Below, in pieces: positions 45,453 through 57,494 of a stretch of 64,000 bases of DNA. The notes beneath the pieces were generated by a model. It saw only the letters and a program-made list of their open reading frames with translations. It was not told the origin of the DNA and did no database searches. Position numbers and translations under genes: made by a program. Position 1 is the stretch's first letter; each line of letters begins with the position of its first letter. Origin of the DNA: Anaspis maculata (lineage: Eukaryota > Arthropoda > Insecta > Coleoptera > Scraptiidae); contig OX421968.1 of the NCBI GenBank assembly GCA_949128115.1, positions 52,097,423 through 52,161,422 of the forward strand, given 5' to 3'.

Positions 45453-47668
45453 CTGTTAAAGTGACATTACAATATTTGAAAAATACAGACAGGAAAATCC
45501 CACTGACGTTTCCCTATTGTTACCAACCCTTTGAAAAAAAATTTTTCTAACCATAATGGATATATTTTTCGGAAATTTCCAGGAAATACTCTTTATTACT
45601 CTTGTTGATGATTAAAAGTATTTTCAGTCAAATCGGTTTCATTGGCAAGTACCCCATTATTGAATTAGGTACCAAACCAGTCACTTTTCCGGTTACTTTG
45701 TATGACAACAGGGAATCGTTCCGCAAAATATCTCAACTCAACTTGTCTATACCAGTTCGAGTGGTTCATTTTGAGACTTGTGACTTTCGCCACTGGACAG
45801 CCCCAGATTCGCAGCAGCATTATGAAATTAGATTCCAAAAGTTTGTTTTATTCATCTGAGCTCTGGCCTCCTCTAGTTCAAGAGTCAAGAGAAAGCTTTT
45901 CAAAGGCTAGCTTCAGCCCACGTCAGCCGTTCGCCTAGATTATGTGTTCTTTTCATTTCCAAAATTCGATTGGCTATTGGAGAATTTTTTTGGTTACAAT
46001 TTTAGTTTTTAAGAGGAGAGACGAAAACTACGTCGACAGTCGACACGGCTTACAGCAATTGAATTCAGTCTTAAATCGTTAGTCCAGTGTATACAACGTG
46101 GAGCCACTTCACGCATTCCAATGATCCTTCCATAATAAAACACACCCACACAGCGTCTCACGCTCGGGCTAAAATCGAATTTTTCGCGTGATTGTAAGGA
46201 GAGACGGAGAGGCACAATTTCCAGTTTTCACAATCAGCTTTCTTTAACAATGTAAATATAAATCACGAAGAAGTACTGGCGGAACTCAGGAAGCAATCAA
46301 CTTGAACCCTAAGAACAAATATTCTTTTTATTGATTTATTAATATGAAATGTCGTCTGTGGGGGGGTTTGCGGTCCGGCAACCGTGTTTCCAGTTCCACT
46401 CATATACTGCTTGCTGTATACACTTGGTGTGGAGTTGCGATCTCGCAACTTCCCCCGGCAAAAATCTTTTAAGTAGCTTTTTTATGTGGACATGATGTAT
46501 TATCAATATTATTTTAAAACGATACAAGCCGCTGTCACGGAGATTTCATACCGGATCCCGTTTAATCTCCCATCACGCCGCACAGTTCGGCGCTCCTGAC
46601 ATTGACAGGCTAAATTCCTTGCTAGAAGATATTTGGCATCGGAAAACGCGGGCGTATTTTCCCAACACAACACGGTACGTTTTTCATTAAAAATTCTACC
46701 TCACGGGCCCACGTCAAGTGAGTTCCATCACACGGAAAGATTCCGGGTGACCTTGCAGTCTACTCGTTTTCAAACTTCCCGGAATATTTAGATACTTGGA
46801 AGAAGCTTCTGACGCGGGAGGAGCTCCATGCAGATCACAATTATTTGTTGGAAGCGACGACTCGTTAGAAAGGGCGCGATTCCAAGTCGGCACACTAGCA
46901 GCTCGGCACCGATTTCATATACAGCGCGCTATAGGCAAAACGTCCTGGGTTGAATCTCATTGACATTGTGCGCGTTCAAGATGGCGGGACACCTGTACCG
47001 GCTACGTATTGTCACGAAATCCATTTTCAGCAGCGGCATCTGAGTACACTCTTTAAGACGTAAACCGCTTTCGTTATTTACGACATGGGAAGCTTATAGA
47101 ACTGAACGGATCAATGATCTTTTATGACGTATATCTGACACATGGATTAACTTCTAAGTTGCGGAGTGGCTCGACAAAATACAAGCCTTGATGCAAAGCG
47201 GCAAAATTCAACAGTGCTCAAAGTTAACCAAAGGGAATTAACGAAGCTCATGATTTTTGCATGTCACCTATTCGTTCTTTCACAAGAATTATCAACTAGT
47301 TTTTCTTCGAATCTTCAAAAATAGGTGAGGTCAAGAAATCCAAAATAGAAGCAAAAAGGGGCCATGCAACGAACCAGTTATTTTAGATTTCAAAAGTGAT
47401 GGATTATTCTTTTTATCCTCTCTCTCAGCTTATAAAAATGTATCCTGCAGATTGCTGCATTGCTACTGAAGCTAAAGCGATAGGCCCTCACTCTGATATC
47501 GAACTCGGATCTAAGCGGTCATAAAGCCTTGATTGTAGTTGCCCAATGAGGACTAAAGGTAAAGGACGTTCTTTCTAGCGCGATCAGTTTGAAAATCATG
47601 CCGAGCTGAAAAGTGATATACACGTTCAGTAATAGACATCGCTGCTAACTTGATCCAGAAAATTGAAT
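45453..47668. other. No supported gene; short relic of HINE sequence
   Basis: 45622-45658 (cggtttcattggcaagtaccccatt) matches the tail region of copy 1 at 1182-1203 and its neighbourhood, a small relic of the same family. The rest of the 2.2 kb has no recognised repeats. Part of it (about 46540-47050) is GC-richer than average. No exon could be supported. Confidence 0.4.
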
Positions 47669-48835
47669 AAACAAGTGAATATGCCCTCAAGTGCGTGAGT
47701 CTCAATAGCGCATTTTCTTAGTGCCAGGTCTGTCATTGATAGGAATGAAGTCCAGCTTGGAAATTAAATGTTCATACGAGACAAGAGTACCTAAGTTTCA
47801 CGTTTCATGACAATCGTTCCACCAATGGGAAATTTCAATATGGCGGCCAAGATGGCGGCCAAATCATAAAGTTCAGTTTGAAAATAAGAATGTTCATACA
47901 AGACAAGAGCAAGTTCCAAGTTTCTTGACAATGCCACCACTGATGGCGGATTTCAATATGGCGGCCAAAATGGCGGCGGAATCATGAAATTTATTTTGAA
48001 AGTAAGAATGATCATACGTGACAAGAGTAAGTTTCAAGTTCCATAACCATCGTTCCACTAGCAAGAAATTTCAATATGGCGGCCAAGATAGCGGCGAAAT
48101 CATGAAATTTGGCTTAAAAATAAGAATGATCATACAAGACAAGAGTAACTTCCAAGTTTCATGAAAATCGTTCCACTAATAAGGAATTTCAATATGACGG
48201 CCAAGATGGCGGCGAAATCATGGAATTCAGCTTGCAAATAAGAATCATCATGCAAGACAAGGGTAATTTCCAAGTTTCATGAAAATCGTTCCACTAATAA
48301 GAAATTTCAATATGGCGGCCAAGATGGCGGCGCAACCATGAAATTCAATCTGCCTACTAGCCACCCACGAGGACCTAAGCTATCCATTGGAGAGAGTTCC
48401 ATGGCTCTAGATTAATTCCCCGAGGAGTAGTTCCAACTTCTTAGAAGTGCACAAGAAATCTTTGTTTTGTGATAATAATAATAATGATAACTTTGAATGT
48501 ATAGAAAAAATAATGCCTATTGGCACCCTTGGGGACATCAGCTATCCATCGCAAGAAGTTCCAAGGCTCTAGCTTGATTCCTCGAGGAGGAGTTCAACTT
48601 CTTAAAAGTGCACAGTAAACATCTGTTTTTTGATAATAGTAATGATAACTATGCATGGATAAAAAATATAATGCCCATTGGCCATCCTTGGGGACATCAG
48701 CTATCTATCAAAAAAAGTTCTAAGGCTCTAGCTTCATTCCTCGAGGAGGAGTACAACTTCTTAATTTCTACACGGACAGACAGACAGACGGACGGACAGA
48801 CAGACAAACCGCTACGCGACAAAATGTGCTAAAAA
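47669..48835 (-). mobile_element. HINE (DINE-1-like) element, copy 4
   Basis: On the plus strand it reads AAACAAGTG (47669), TAGCGCATTTTC (47706-47717), a minisatellite (47833-48345), a GACA/GACG tract (48774-48809) and AAAATGTGCTA (48821-48831). It therefore has the same termini and order as copy 3, but carries the ~118-bp 'ggcggccaagatggcggc' minisatellite seen in copy 2 and not the 260-bp units. Confidence 0.72.
47833..48345. repeat. ~118-bp minisatellite inside HINE copy 4
   Basis: 'tttcaatatggcggccaag' recurs at about 47833, 47951, 48068, 48186 and 48304, giving five units each followed by 'atcatgaaattc...aagacaagagtaa...caagtttcatg'. The same unit in complement makes up 21660-22225 in HINE copy 2. 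Confidence 0.88.
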
Positions 48836-48929
48836 TTGAGGTGCGGTGACTGCTACGAGGCAACACTATTTTAATTCCTCAAGTCCCGGCAAAGCTCTCA
48901 CAACAACAATAATCAATTGTATATATTAT

Positions 48930-49640
48930 ATTAACAACAACATTGACTTGTCTCGATACCATCACTTATCGAAATTCCTGGAAATGAATTAGCCAATAAA
49001 GAAACCAAAGAAGAAAGAAGCATTACTCCTTGTCGGAGACGCAGAACCAGTCCGATTAGCCGATCCGATAATGTCAAATCTTATAGGAACAACCGGTAAA
49101 ATCTAAATGGCAACACAAATGTGAGACCTCACCAACCAATAATAAACTACGACTTGACTTATAAAACCGACTGTCTCACCATGGCCTGCACATTCAACCA
49201 GAACAGAAAATATTGTTTTGAATAGGTCATACCCGGATCAGCCACTCGTACTTATTTGAAAGAACACCACCGGATGAGTGCACCGAGAGCAACATACAGT
49301 TAACAGTGGGACACCTACTATCAACCTGCATCAAATATTGACGTCAAAGATATTAATCTGGCCAACCAGATAATCTCAAGGACATACTTAGCCCAAAAAA
49401 ACGAAAACGATCTGACTGAATATATAAAATCTGCTCAAATATACGACCAAATATACCGTATGTTCATTAAAAACTTCAATAAAGGGAGGCTGTGACGCAG
49501 GCCATTCGATCCGAAAACGGCCAGGTTATCATCGGTCCACGGCCTCCCATTATTGAATTTTTTTATGAACATACTGTAGAAAAATCAACAATCTCTGCCC
49601 AAAGCGTTGTTGCTGATAATTAGATTCGTAATCCTATGAT
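48930..49640 (+). pseudogene. LINE 3' remnant (RNase H end and C-terminus), split by a MITE
   Basis: Across shifting frames one can read EIPGNELANKETKEE (about 48976), the last RNase H motif of I-like LINEs. At 49227-49340 one can read GHTRISHSYLFERTPPDEC and QLTVGHLLSTCIKY, the usual zinc-binding C-terminal region of such elements. The mariner MITE 49456-49576 interrupts what follows. It is badly frameshifted. Confidence 0.7.
49456..49576 (-). mobile_element. 121-bp mariner-type MITE, copy 2
   Basis: CCGTATGTTCATTAAAAA at 49456 to ...TTTATGAACATACTG at 49576, flanked by TA on both sides (49454-49455, 49577-49578). It is the same length as the copy at 32568-32688, reverse orientation, with about ten differences. 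It sits within LINE debris. Confidence 0.87.
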
Positions 49641-49655
49641 TGTGTCTCACCTTAT

Positions 49656-50269
49656 GTAGGATGATTCAAAAGTGCCGGACCACCTTGAAGGTTCGTAATA
49701 TGAAGGTGTAAAGAATGCCAGAAAGTTGTTGAAAAAATTATTTGTCTTTTAGTTTTGAAGTCATGGAGGGTCCTTCGGTCGCTTCTATCTTCGTTGTTTC
49801 AGAATATTTTTGTAAACTGTTGATGGAAAAACAATGAGTACAAAAAATCAACCTCTGAATCTGCATTGAATTTTTGTTTTGCATACAGAATGAGTCATGA
49901 ATCCTGGAAATGATCTTTTTTCTAAAAGTGCCTGCAAATAGTCACAGTGGTTCCATACCTAGGGCACAATAAAACACAATTCATTTTAATAGAACTCTTT
50001 TGCTTCTTTTTTTTCAGAAGAACTAAAATTTTGTAGTTTATGACTTACTCTGTATAGAAAACAGAAATTCAATACAGATTCAGAGGTTGATTTTTGTACA
50101 CATCATTTTTCCATAAACAGTCTATAAAATCTTTTGAAACAACGAAAATAGAAGCGTTCGAAGGACCAACTTTTGTTCCTCCATAACTTCTAAATTAAAA
50201 TACCTAAAAAAATTTAACAACCTTTCAACACTCTACTACACTTACACCGACACTTTTGAATCACCCTGT
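49656..50269. mobile_element. Foldback element, ~0.61 kb
   Basis: The left arm from aggatgattcaaaagtg (about 49658) pairs with cacttttgaatcaccctg ending near 50268. Arms of about 250 bp pair inward (for example 'aaaatcaacctctgaatctg' at 49846 against its complement at 50078-50097) around a 110-bp centre. Confidence 0.85.
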
Positions 50270-50431
50270 GTGTTCTTCCTTTCTTGCCGTGGATCTTGTA
50301 ATGTAGTATGTCTACCTCAAAGCCGCCCTCAGAGACCCGTTGGCGTGAAGCATGACTGTGTACCGTCCAACCTTTTGAATAGAGATCCTCTATATTTTGT
50401 TTCAATTTGTAGCTTTCAGATAGACTAAAGT

Positions 50432-50765
50432 AAATAATAATAAATAGATGTTTATTGAACGTTAAGATACCCAAATGTACAAAAATGCAACACCGCATAA
50501 AATAACTGTAAGTACCTGTACAAAAACACAATAAACACAAATATACCCACAGGAGACTAGCTCGTTCGTGGGGAAATAACGTAGTACCTAATTGATAATA
50601 ATAACAATAAAAAGCTTACATTACATCACTATTATAGACTCACACTTCAAAAATTCTTCCGGCCGATGATCTGGTGAACCTCTTCTCTGCCCATTCCCTC
50701 AGTCATAAGAGTCTTTAGGGCTTTCCTAAACGAGGGTCTCGAACGTGTCAGTGCAGATTAACAAC
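50432..50765 (-). pseudogene. LINE 3' end (C-terminal codons and tail)
   Basis: On the minus strand, about 50745-50645 reads RSRPSFRKALKTLMTEGMGR...IIGRKNF followed by a stop, a plausible LINE ORF2 C-terminus. A 3' UTR follows, with 'caataaacat' near 50455 and a tail of 'tta' units (aataataataaatag at 50435-50449 in plus sense). It is 5'-truncated. Confidence 0.55.
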
Positions 50766-50839
50766 AACGTCAAGGGTTACAATGAATTGTAAATAAATTC
50801 GACATGAAGCAACACAATTAAGAAAAGTTATATTTAGTC

Positions 50840-51790
50840 TGCAGTCGGAGTTTTTTTACCATTTTTCAGATGGGAGTTGCGAATTTTCAAACTTTTTTTT
50901 GGCCGACTCCACCCGAGACGGCTGTTCACGCTTTCGACAAGAGCAATCCGCAATGCGCGTTCTGTGACGATTTGACTCATAAGGCAATATTTCCTGAGGG
51001 AGGATCGACTGCGTTCGAAAAATCCGGACTGATTTTGGAAGTAGATTGCATTGGGCGTCACAGAGGTCCATTTTCGAATGCGACATGCATGGTTTCGGTT
51101 TTTAGTCGGTGATATATTTCAGAATGAAACTTTCACATTTCATTAATCTAGAAAACTGCAGTGCAAACTTCAACGCGTTGTTGGCCCTACGAAATATTCA
51201 TTTCAAGTGCAGACTTGCTCGAGTCATATTATGTAGTTGAAAAAAAAAAAGACTAAATTATTTTTTTAAAAGATTTTTCGAAATCGTACCAAATGGTTTT
51301 CGAGTTTTCCGCCTTGGAAAAGCTGCAGATCTCTAACTGCAATCCCGTGAACCAATTTCCACTTTTTTTTTTTCAAAAAAAGGTAACTGGCTCTTGAACA
51401 TTTCACAACGTTTCACTAATTTTCCAAGAGTTTTCTAGCTGAAAATGCAGAACCGGCAGTCCAGCATATCGAGACCGGACTCAAGTGATGGAGCTCGAAA
51501 ATATAAAGTTGTAGTCGACATTCGCGATTTCATATAATTTCCCGTTCGGCTTCTACGATCTGTTTTTACGAAGTATAAGGATTGCATTTTTTTTCAGCTT
51601 GCAATCAAGCTCCAGCTTTTGACCCGAAGGGACGTCTTAAAGAAAAGTTTCCATAGATTCCTGGATAGTGGTTCCCTATCCCCCTAGAATAGACTAGTCG
51701 GGGAAGTCGTGTTGTGGTGCAATAACAGATTTTATGGGCAGGGATTCGTAAGATTATTACAAAACGCATCATGTTAGAAAAGAACTAATC
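50840..51790 (+). repeat. ~0.9-kb dispersed repeat, copy A
   Basis: The order of words is: gccgactccacccgagacgg (50902), ggaagtagattgcattgggc (51038), a 'tttcggtttttagtcggtga' block, 'gcagtgcaaacttcaacgcg', 'aggtaactggctcttgaaca' (51381), 'gaccggactcaa' (51473), and a tail with 'gacccgaagggacgtctt' (51619) and 'actagtcggggaagt'. The frame 50870-51112 has no recognised product. The family is unnamed here, and its ends and mechanism are unknown. Confidence 0.75.
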
Positions 51791-52684
51791 CTAGTAACGG
51801 GACACCACGTGCAATTAATGTTACCTCCATGGGCATCCAAGCAACTGGACGGAGGGAGTTCCGTTGAAATCCCGTGTCCCGTGTCTGTCGTTTCCGCGCA
51901 ATAAAGCGATACCCATTTGCGTCAAAGCTCTGGCTCTTAATAAAGCAAGCGTGTCGAGAAAAACACGGTTTGAAGCTTCGAAAATATTGTTTTCCTAATA
52001 TTTTTCTTTTCAGAAAGAAAATGCCTCTCGTAGCTTATAAATAACTTTTCCGATGTTCAACACCAACATCTCCACTATATACCAAGAATCTTAGCTGGAA
52101 TTTAGTCGAGCTTTCCGCTTTCTTGACATAGGAGCGTTTTTAAACCTCGTTATTAGCTGCTATTATAATCCGTGTCAACGTATTTGTTGATTGCTTGCTG
52201 CCATATTTCACAAAAGCCTAATAATTGAAACGCTGTTCACATCGACTTCACATAAGACGCATATGCTCGAGGTGCTCACAATACCGGTCAAATAAGACGC
52301 TGCGCAAATCCCTGAGAACTTACCTATTCTTTGACAGGAATTCACCATTCAGGTCTCTTTTCAAAGGTACAAGAAAGAAAATATTTGTAAACATCTTGCT
52401 CGGATTTGGAATTTTCTGCAAAATGTAAATATAAAGAAGGTACAGACTGAAAATGTTTTGTTGGATGTTCAAACAAAAATGGTGAATATAAGGTTGTAAT
52501 AAATATGTCTTCTCCACTTGTTTTCGTATAAGTTCACGCGAGTTTCGGCTTGATTAAATATATAAAGCCATTTTCAAAACTGACATGACATAGAATGGAC
52601 CTTTATGTCTAAGTAATAATGTAACAATAAAATAGCGAATTTGAATTTGAAAAAAAGCGAATTTGAATAGATCGCAATTAATTA
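51791..52684. other. No recognisable feature
   Basis: AT-rich spacer, with nothing supported. Confidence 0.4.
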
Positions 52685-53480
52685 ATGAAAGTCAACATGG
52701 CTTTAGACAGGACCACTCAACAGAGATCTGCCTCACTAGTATAAATTAATAGAGTGTTTTAACTCTTTTTTATATTTTCAAAATATAAACTTGTATGGTG
52801 CAATACGTCCACGACAAGCTAGACTTGAATAGATTCTGTTTTAGCCGTGATGTTCGATTTGTCGCGTGCTTTTGACACGGTGGACGTGAATTTAGTTCGT
52901 AAGAAACTGGAGGCCTTGGGACTCAACTACGTTCCGTAGCTACCTCGAAGGCAGAAAAATAATTGTGAAGTCTGGAAGAATCTTCTCTGGAAAGTTTTAT
53001 ATTGACATGGGAACCTCCCAAGGCAGTGTACCTACTGGGGTCATTATTATTTCTGTTATTTGTGAATGATCTACCTGACTTTCTCCAGGATGGTAACATT
53101 TTTCATGTAGGCTGATGACACAACCATTGTAATATCAGGGTCAACTCCACATTTATTCAAAGAGAAACTCGATACAATTCTAGCCACATTTGACGAGTGG
53201 TGTAGGGTCGATAAAGTTAAGATACATTATGAAAAAACAACAATAATTCAATTTACGCTTGCATAAGTCCGGGGTATCTAATATTAATATAGAAGTAAAT
53301 TTTAACAATCACATACTGCAAGGGTGTGATTGCTATGTTGTTGGGGGTCAGACTAGATCGACATCTAGCATGGTTCGATCACGGTAATGATGTTTGTGTA
53401 ACACTAAGCAAGAGTTACTGCCAAATTCTTGCGGGGTACAAGCTCAATGTTTGTGCAGCTCTAATCTTGAGAGTGCTCAT
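52685..53480 (+). pseudogene. Heavily degraded CR1-like LINE reverse transcriptase
   Basis: In changing frames: SQHGFRQDHSTEICL (about 52690), an interruption of about 100 bp, then MFDLSRAFDTVDVNLV (52850), LEALGLNYVP, GTSQGSVPTG (about 53010) and ADDTTIVISGSTP (53112, catalytic Asp pair after a stop), followed by LATFDEWCRVDKVKIHYEKT. These are the RT motifs in order, with many stops and indels. It is among the oldest LINE copies in the window. Confidence 0.8.
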
Positions 53481-53637
53481 CAAGCAAAGAAGTGTAACCG
53501 TCCCTCCCACCCCTCTTATAAAAATAAATATTTCCCAAAGAAGTAGAAGAATCCCCTTAAGGTTAAGTATTAGATTGGCCTTAATTGTGATCGTCTAGCG
53601 GTGATTGGTAGGACTCTAGTTGTGCCGGAGCACCCCA

Positions 53638-54991
53638 TGTAGCACAGGTAAGTGAAGGCTTGGAAATGAGAACCAGAGACTTTCGAATCAACAAAGAACA
53701 ATTTTATTACAAAGACAAATATATCAATCATGTGCAGGAATGAAATATCAATTCAATTCAATGTAATCAATTTGATACAATACAATCAATTCAATTCAAG
53801 CAATATCAGTTTAATAGAAAGCAATGAATTCCATAACCCCATCATCCAATTATTTTGAAATGCAGTGCGCAAATCACTGCTGCAGAGAGAATAAGAGAAA
53901 AACAAGAGATGCAGAAAATCTTCCTAATAAAGGGATTAAATGGAAGAACAGCTGGAGTCTTCGACCCTAAGCTGAATTTCGCCCCGTCGTTAGACAATAA
54001 AGTCCTTCTATTATTATCATTATTATAAAACAAGTGGTATTATTAGCCCTGAAACAGATGGTATTAGTTCCACGGAGGTACCTAGAACACTATTCCATTC
54101 ATATGACTTTTTTCTCTGGCACGGACAAAAGGGATTGCAAAGGAATCTATGATACAAGGGAAAGAGAAAAGAAACATCAATGAACTATTGCGTCGCTGGA
54201 CATCTTTTGAATGAATATCAATAAATCACGTTCAATAAAATATCATCAATCAGCAAACCATAAAAAATATCAATCCCTCAAGACATGAGCAAATACCAAT
54301 AAACAGTATAGAAAGACAGATCCTAACGTTGTTGGAAAAGCATCTTGAGCTCACAAGACCCGAAAGGAAGGATTGCCCGCCCTTGGTAGCATAGCGTTCA
54401 ACAGTCCATCAACTCAAAACTCTAAGCCAAAGGGCGTAAAGGGTAATTGAGCTCCCTATTAACCAATCACAGAATTGGCCTGTAACTAGCTAATACCCCT
54501 TCTCAGCTAATGCATGGTCTTAGGTAGTTGGTCAGGAGGTAGGACCCATCCATAGATTTTATATAAAAGGCGGTAACACTGCTTGTGCAGTCTGGACTAC
54601 AAGTCACCAAGGTAATACCTGTCGACCAAAAAGTCAACATTATGTGTATGAGCCTAAGGTCCACGGATCAGCGAGAAATCACCCAAGACGCTCTCTTCGC
54701 TACCAAGTATACTATAGGCTGTTAAATTTCTATATGATTCTAGTGGGCTGCGATTTAGGCCGCGATCGGCCGATGGCGACCAGAAACATGTGGAAATCAG
54801 ACAGCCTATAGCCTCAGAACAATAGTCCATTCATACAGGAAGAGAGTCAAAACTGATCAGTGTAAAATTATAAATATGAGTATAAAATAATTATTCAAGC
54901 GGTGCAGCATACATAAAGAATAATTGCTTTACCATTTTATCGTGTGTTATGTAAGGCTTTGACGTCTCAAAGCCTCGTCACCTGCCCTACA
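53638..54991 (-). mobile_element. Possible long LTR, minus strand
   Basis: It starts TGTAGCACAGGT at 53638 and ends ACCTGCCCTACA at 54991, so the ends are inverted with 10 of 12 matches. On the minus strand an AATAAA lies near 53710, about 70 bases before the LTR end. The adjoining sequence (complement of 53620-53637) begins TGGGGTGCTCC, which could be a primer-binding site. No retroviral-type coding sequence follows on the left, where a LINE remnant lies instead. The call rests on termini only. Confidence 0.3.
53735..53815. repeat. AATTC/CAAT low-complexity tract
   Basis: The words 'caattcaattcaa' and 'atcaatttgatac' repeat irregularly. Confidence 0.8.
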
Positions 54992-56090
54992 GGTCATCGC
55001 TTTGTTGTCCCACTAGACTTTGGCTCTCCTGGTAGATAGCGGTCGTCTGCAGGTGTCGTGGTGACAGCGTTGGAATCTTTCGCCCGTCTCAAACTCTCAA
55101 CAACAGTGACCCATACTCTGCATGCACCCTCTCACTTCCCTTAATACGATTACAGAATTTCTCACATGAATTCAACAGTCATTGACGTCTTCATGACATA
55201 AATAGATATAAATTACAAAACAGGTAAAATAATTCAACTGCGAGCGTTCTGAAGGCATGGCAGCTGTACTGTGGAAGTCTCTAACATCGGTCTTTAATCT
55301 TCCTTCTATAGACTCTGAAGTGTGAAAGTAACGATTTTTCTTGTATTCATTTTCCAGACATCTGCCGACTTGTTTTCCACTTTTTCAACGGCCGTTTCTT
55401 GACGACCGCCTCTCTACTTTTTTTAGGTGCATTACCAAAGCTAACCATGTTTTAAATTAATTTTAAAGCATATCGTGGGTTTATGGCGAAAACTAGGTAA
55501 GTCGAAATCGATAATGATTTTCAAGTATAGTACCGAGTTTAACTATAACTCGAATCACACTAAGCTTGAACGTACTTTAGCACCAAAGTTACATCCTAGG
55601 CATGAGGATAGCCTACTCACTCTTGTTTTAGGGATGCGAAAGAAAGCGGGAGTAGTTTGACTTCCCAGACCCACCACCCAGCGAGGAGGGGAAGTATTGT
55701 TTTCGAGATTTCGACGGATATATACGTTTTGAGGTCTCCCTATGGCGACTAAGACCATTTCCAGAATGATCTCTGTCTGTATGTTTGTCTGTAACCTTCC
55801 ACGATAACAGCCGCAACGTCTATCCGATCGACTTGAAATTTGGTACACAAACATGATTTCACCGTCGAATGAGCCCATTAGTTTTTGGCTGTCATCTGTC
55901 AAACGGAAGTGTCACTATCACAAAATGACAGCAACTATATCTCACGGAACTTGACTGTATTCAGACTGTTGAAGAAACTGTATTCAAAACCGTTGAAAGT
56001 ATTGCCCTATCTGTCATCTGTCGAATAATAAAAAATGTGTCAAAGTTCAAAACTTTATCATTTAATTATTCAAAAGCTTTCAAAAATTTC
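54992..56090. other. No supported gene
   Basis: 55660-55920 contains 'tctgtctgtatgtttgtctg' followed by 'atccgatcgacttgaaatttgg'. This arrangement resembles the 5' inner part of HINE-like elements, but no termini of that family were found here. Frames at 55475-55660 (+) and 55555-55902 (-) have no recognised product. Confidence 0.4.
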
Positions 56091-56094
56091 TCCT

Positions 56095-57060
56095 AGCCGT
56101 TGCCACCCAAGAAGACCCGTGTTTTAACCAGGACGACTCGCTTTTGATGCAGGACTCCACTCAAAAACTCATTCCTGCTCAGGGATCGACTTTATTCGAA
56201 AAAGTCAAACTGATATCGAAAGTATATTGAGCGTCGTGTAGACCTATTTTCAAAATCGGCACGGTTCCGATTTTCAAAACGAAATATTCGTTTTAGGTGC
56301 AGACATGCTGGCAATAAAAGTTAGAGAAACGATTGAATTAATTTTTGGAGCAACATTTTTTGGAATTGGAGCTGAATTAATTTTTGTAGGAGAAGTTTTT
56401 GGAATTGGAAGTATTTGGAAGTTTTTCTCTCTGGAAAAACTCCAAATTTTCCAACCTTGTTTCCCGTGAACAGATTTTCACCATTTTTCTCAAAACAAGA
56501 GGTAACTGGTCCTTGAACATTTTTCCATGTTTTTTTTTTCGATTTCCCAGGAATTTTCCGGTCGAAAACCGGCCTGGCGGAGACCGGACTTGACCTTAAT
56601 TGACGATTTTTACAATAAGATGGTTTGGAATAAGATGCGAGCTTTTCCCAGAAAACTCAAATTTTCCTGACAAAATATTGAATTTCTTATGAATTATTTT
56701 CAATCTTTCTCTCTAATTCCAACTTCCCACCCGAAGAGACGTTTCAAACAAAAATTTCCATAGGTTCTGTATACTGGTCGGGAAAGTTCTGGGGTGACAC
56801 AACCGACTTTTTAGGATTTCCATCTTGCGTCTTGTTATGTTAAGCATAGAGTGAGACGTTTTGTGTATGCACTATATTTTATCATTCTACTACAACCGGT
56901 TTAATTTCTTACAAATTATTTTCAATCTTCTCTCTAATTCCAACTTCTCACCCGGAGGGACGTTTCGAACAAAAATTTCCTGGCGTAAGAAGTTTAGTGT
57001 ATGTGCTATGTTTTATCATTCTACTTCACTCGGTTCTGGAGGTATAAGATAAGAACCATA
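56095..57060 (+). repeat. ~0.9-kb dispersed repeat, copy B and a partial duplicate tail
   Basis: Shares with copy A: 'gatatcgaaagtatattgagcg', 'ggaagtttttctctctggaaaa', 'aggtaactggtccttgaaca' (56500), 'gaccggactt' and the tail 'acccgaagagacgtttcaaac' (56728). The tail is repeated at about 56940-57010 (acccggagggacgtttcgaac), so the 3' part is duplicated. Small internal duplication 'tttttggaattgga' near 56350-56410. Confidence 0.72.
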
Positions 57061-57119
57061 TTCAGGAGCAGACACAGGAGGCTGTATATAAAGCTTCCTT
57101 ATAAAGCATTTCTCAGTCC

Positions 57120-57405
57120 ATGTTCATTGGAACTTTTTGAATTTTTTGTAGTAGAATCGGCTGGCAAATATTCATGTCTGATTATAAGACACCCTGTATA
57201 ACAAAAAATACATTGTTTTGTTACCTTCAGTGTACACGCATCTGTAAAAATTTTTGCCGCTGGTCCATGGGAACTTTATTAATTTTGAGTTGTAGACTCG
57301 GCTGGCTAAGTAGTATAAATGCCTGGTTATGAGACACCCTGTATAACAAAAATATAGTGTTCCCTTCAGTGTCCACGCATATGTAAATTTTTCGCCACTA
57401 GTTGT
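57120..57405. repeat. Two direct copies of a ~145-bp unit
   Basis: 57120-57258 and 57264-57402 share, in order, 'tcggctggc', 'agacaccctgtataacaaaa', 'cttcagtgt.cacgcat.tg' and 'tttttc/gccgct', at about 80 percent identity. Confidence 0.8.
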
Positions 57406-57494
57406 CACTTTGCTGTCAATAATCAATCACAGTCTGCCTGTCTTTATGTCACTTGGTCCTTCAGAACTGTTACTGAAGGATTTTCAGATAGAAG

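Noticed and set aside
53593..53637. A-box-like sequence 'gtctagcggtgattggtagg' suggesting a tRNA
   Set aside because: No B box follows and the acceptor arms do not pair.
55740..55920. Fifth HINE copy (tctgtctg tract and following words)
   Set aside because: The tract is short and irregular, and neither the AGCGCAYTTTC motif nor the CACTTGTTT terminus was found nearby.
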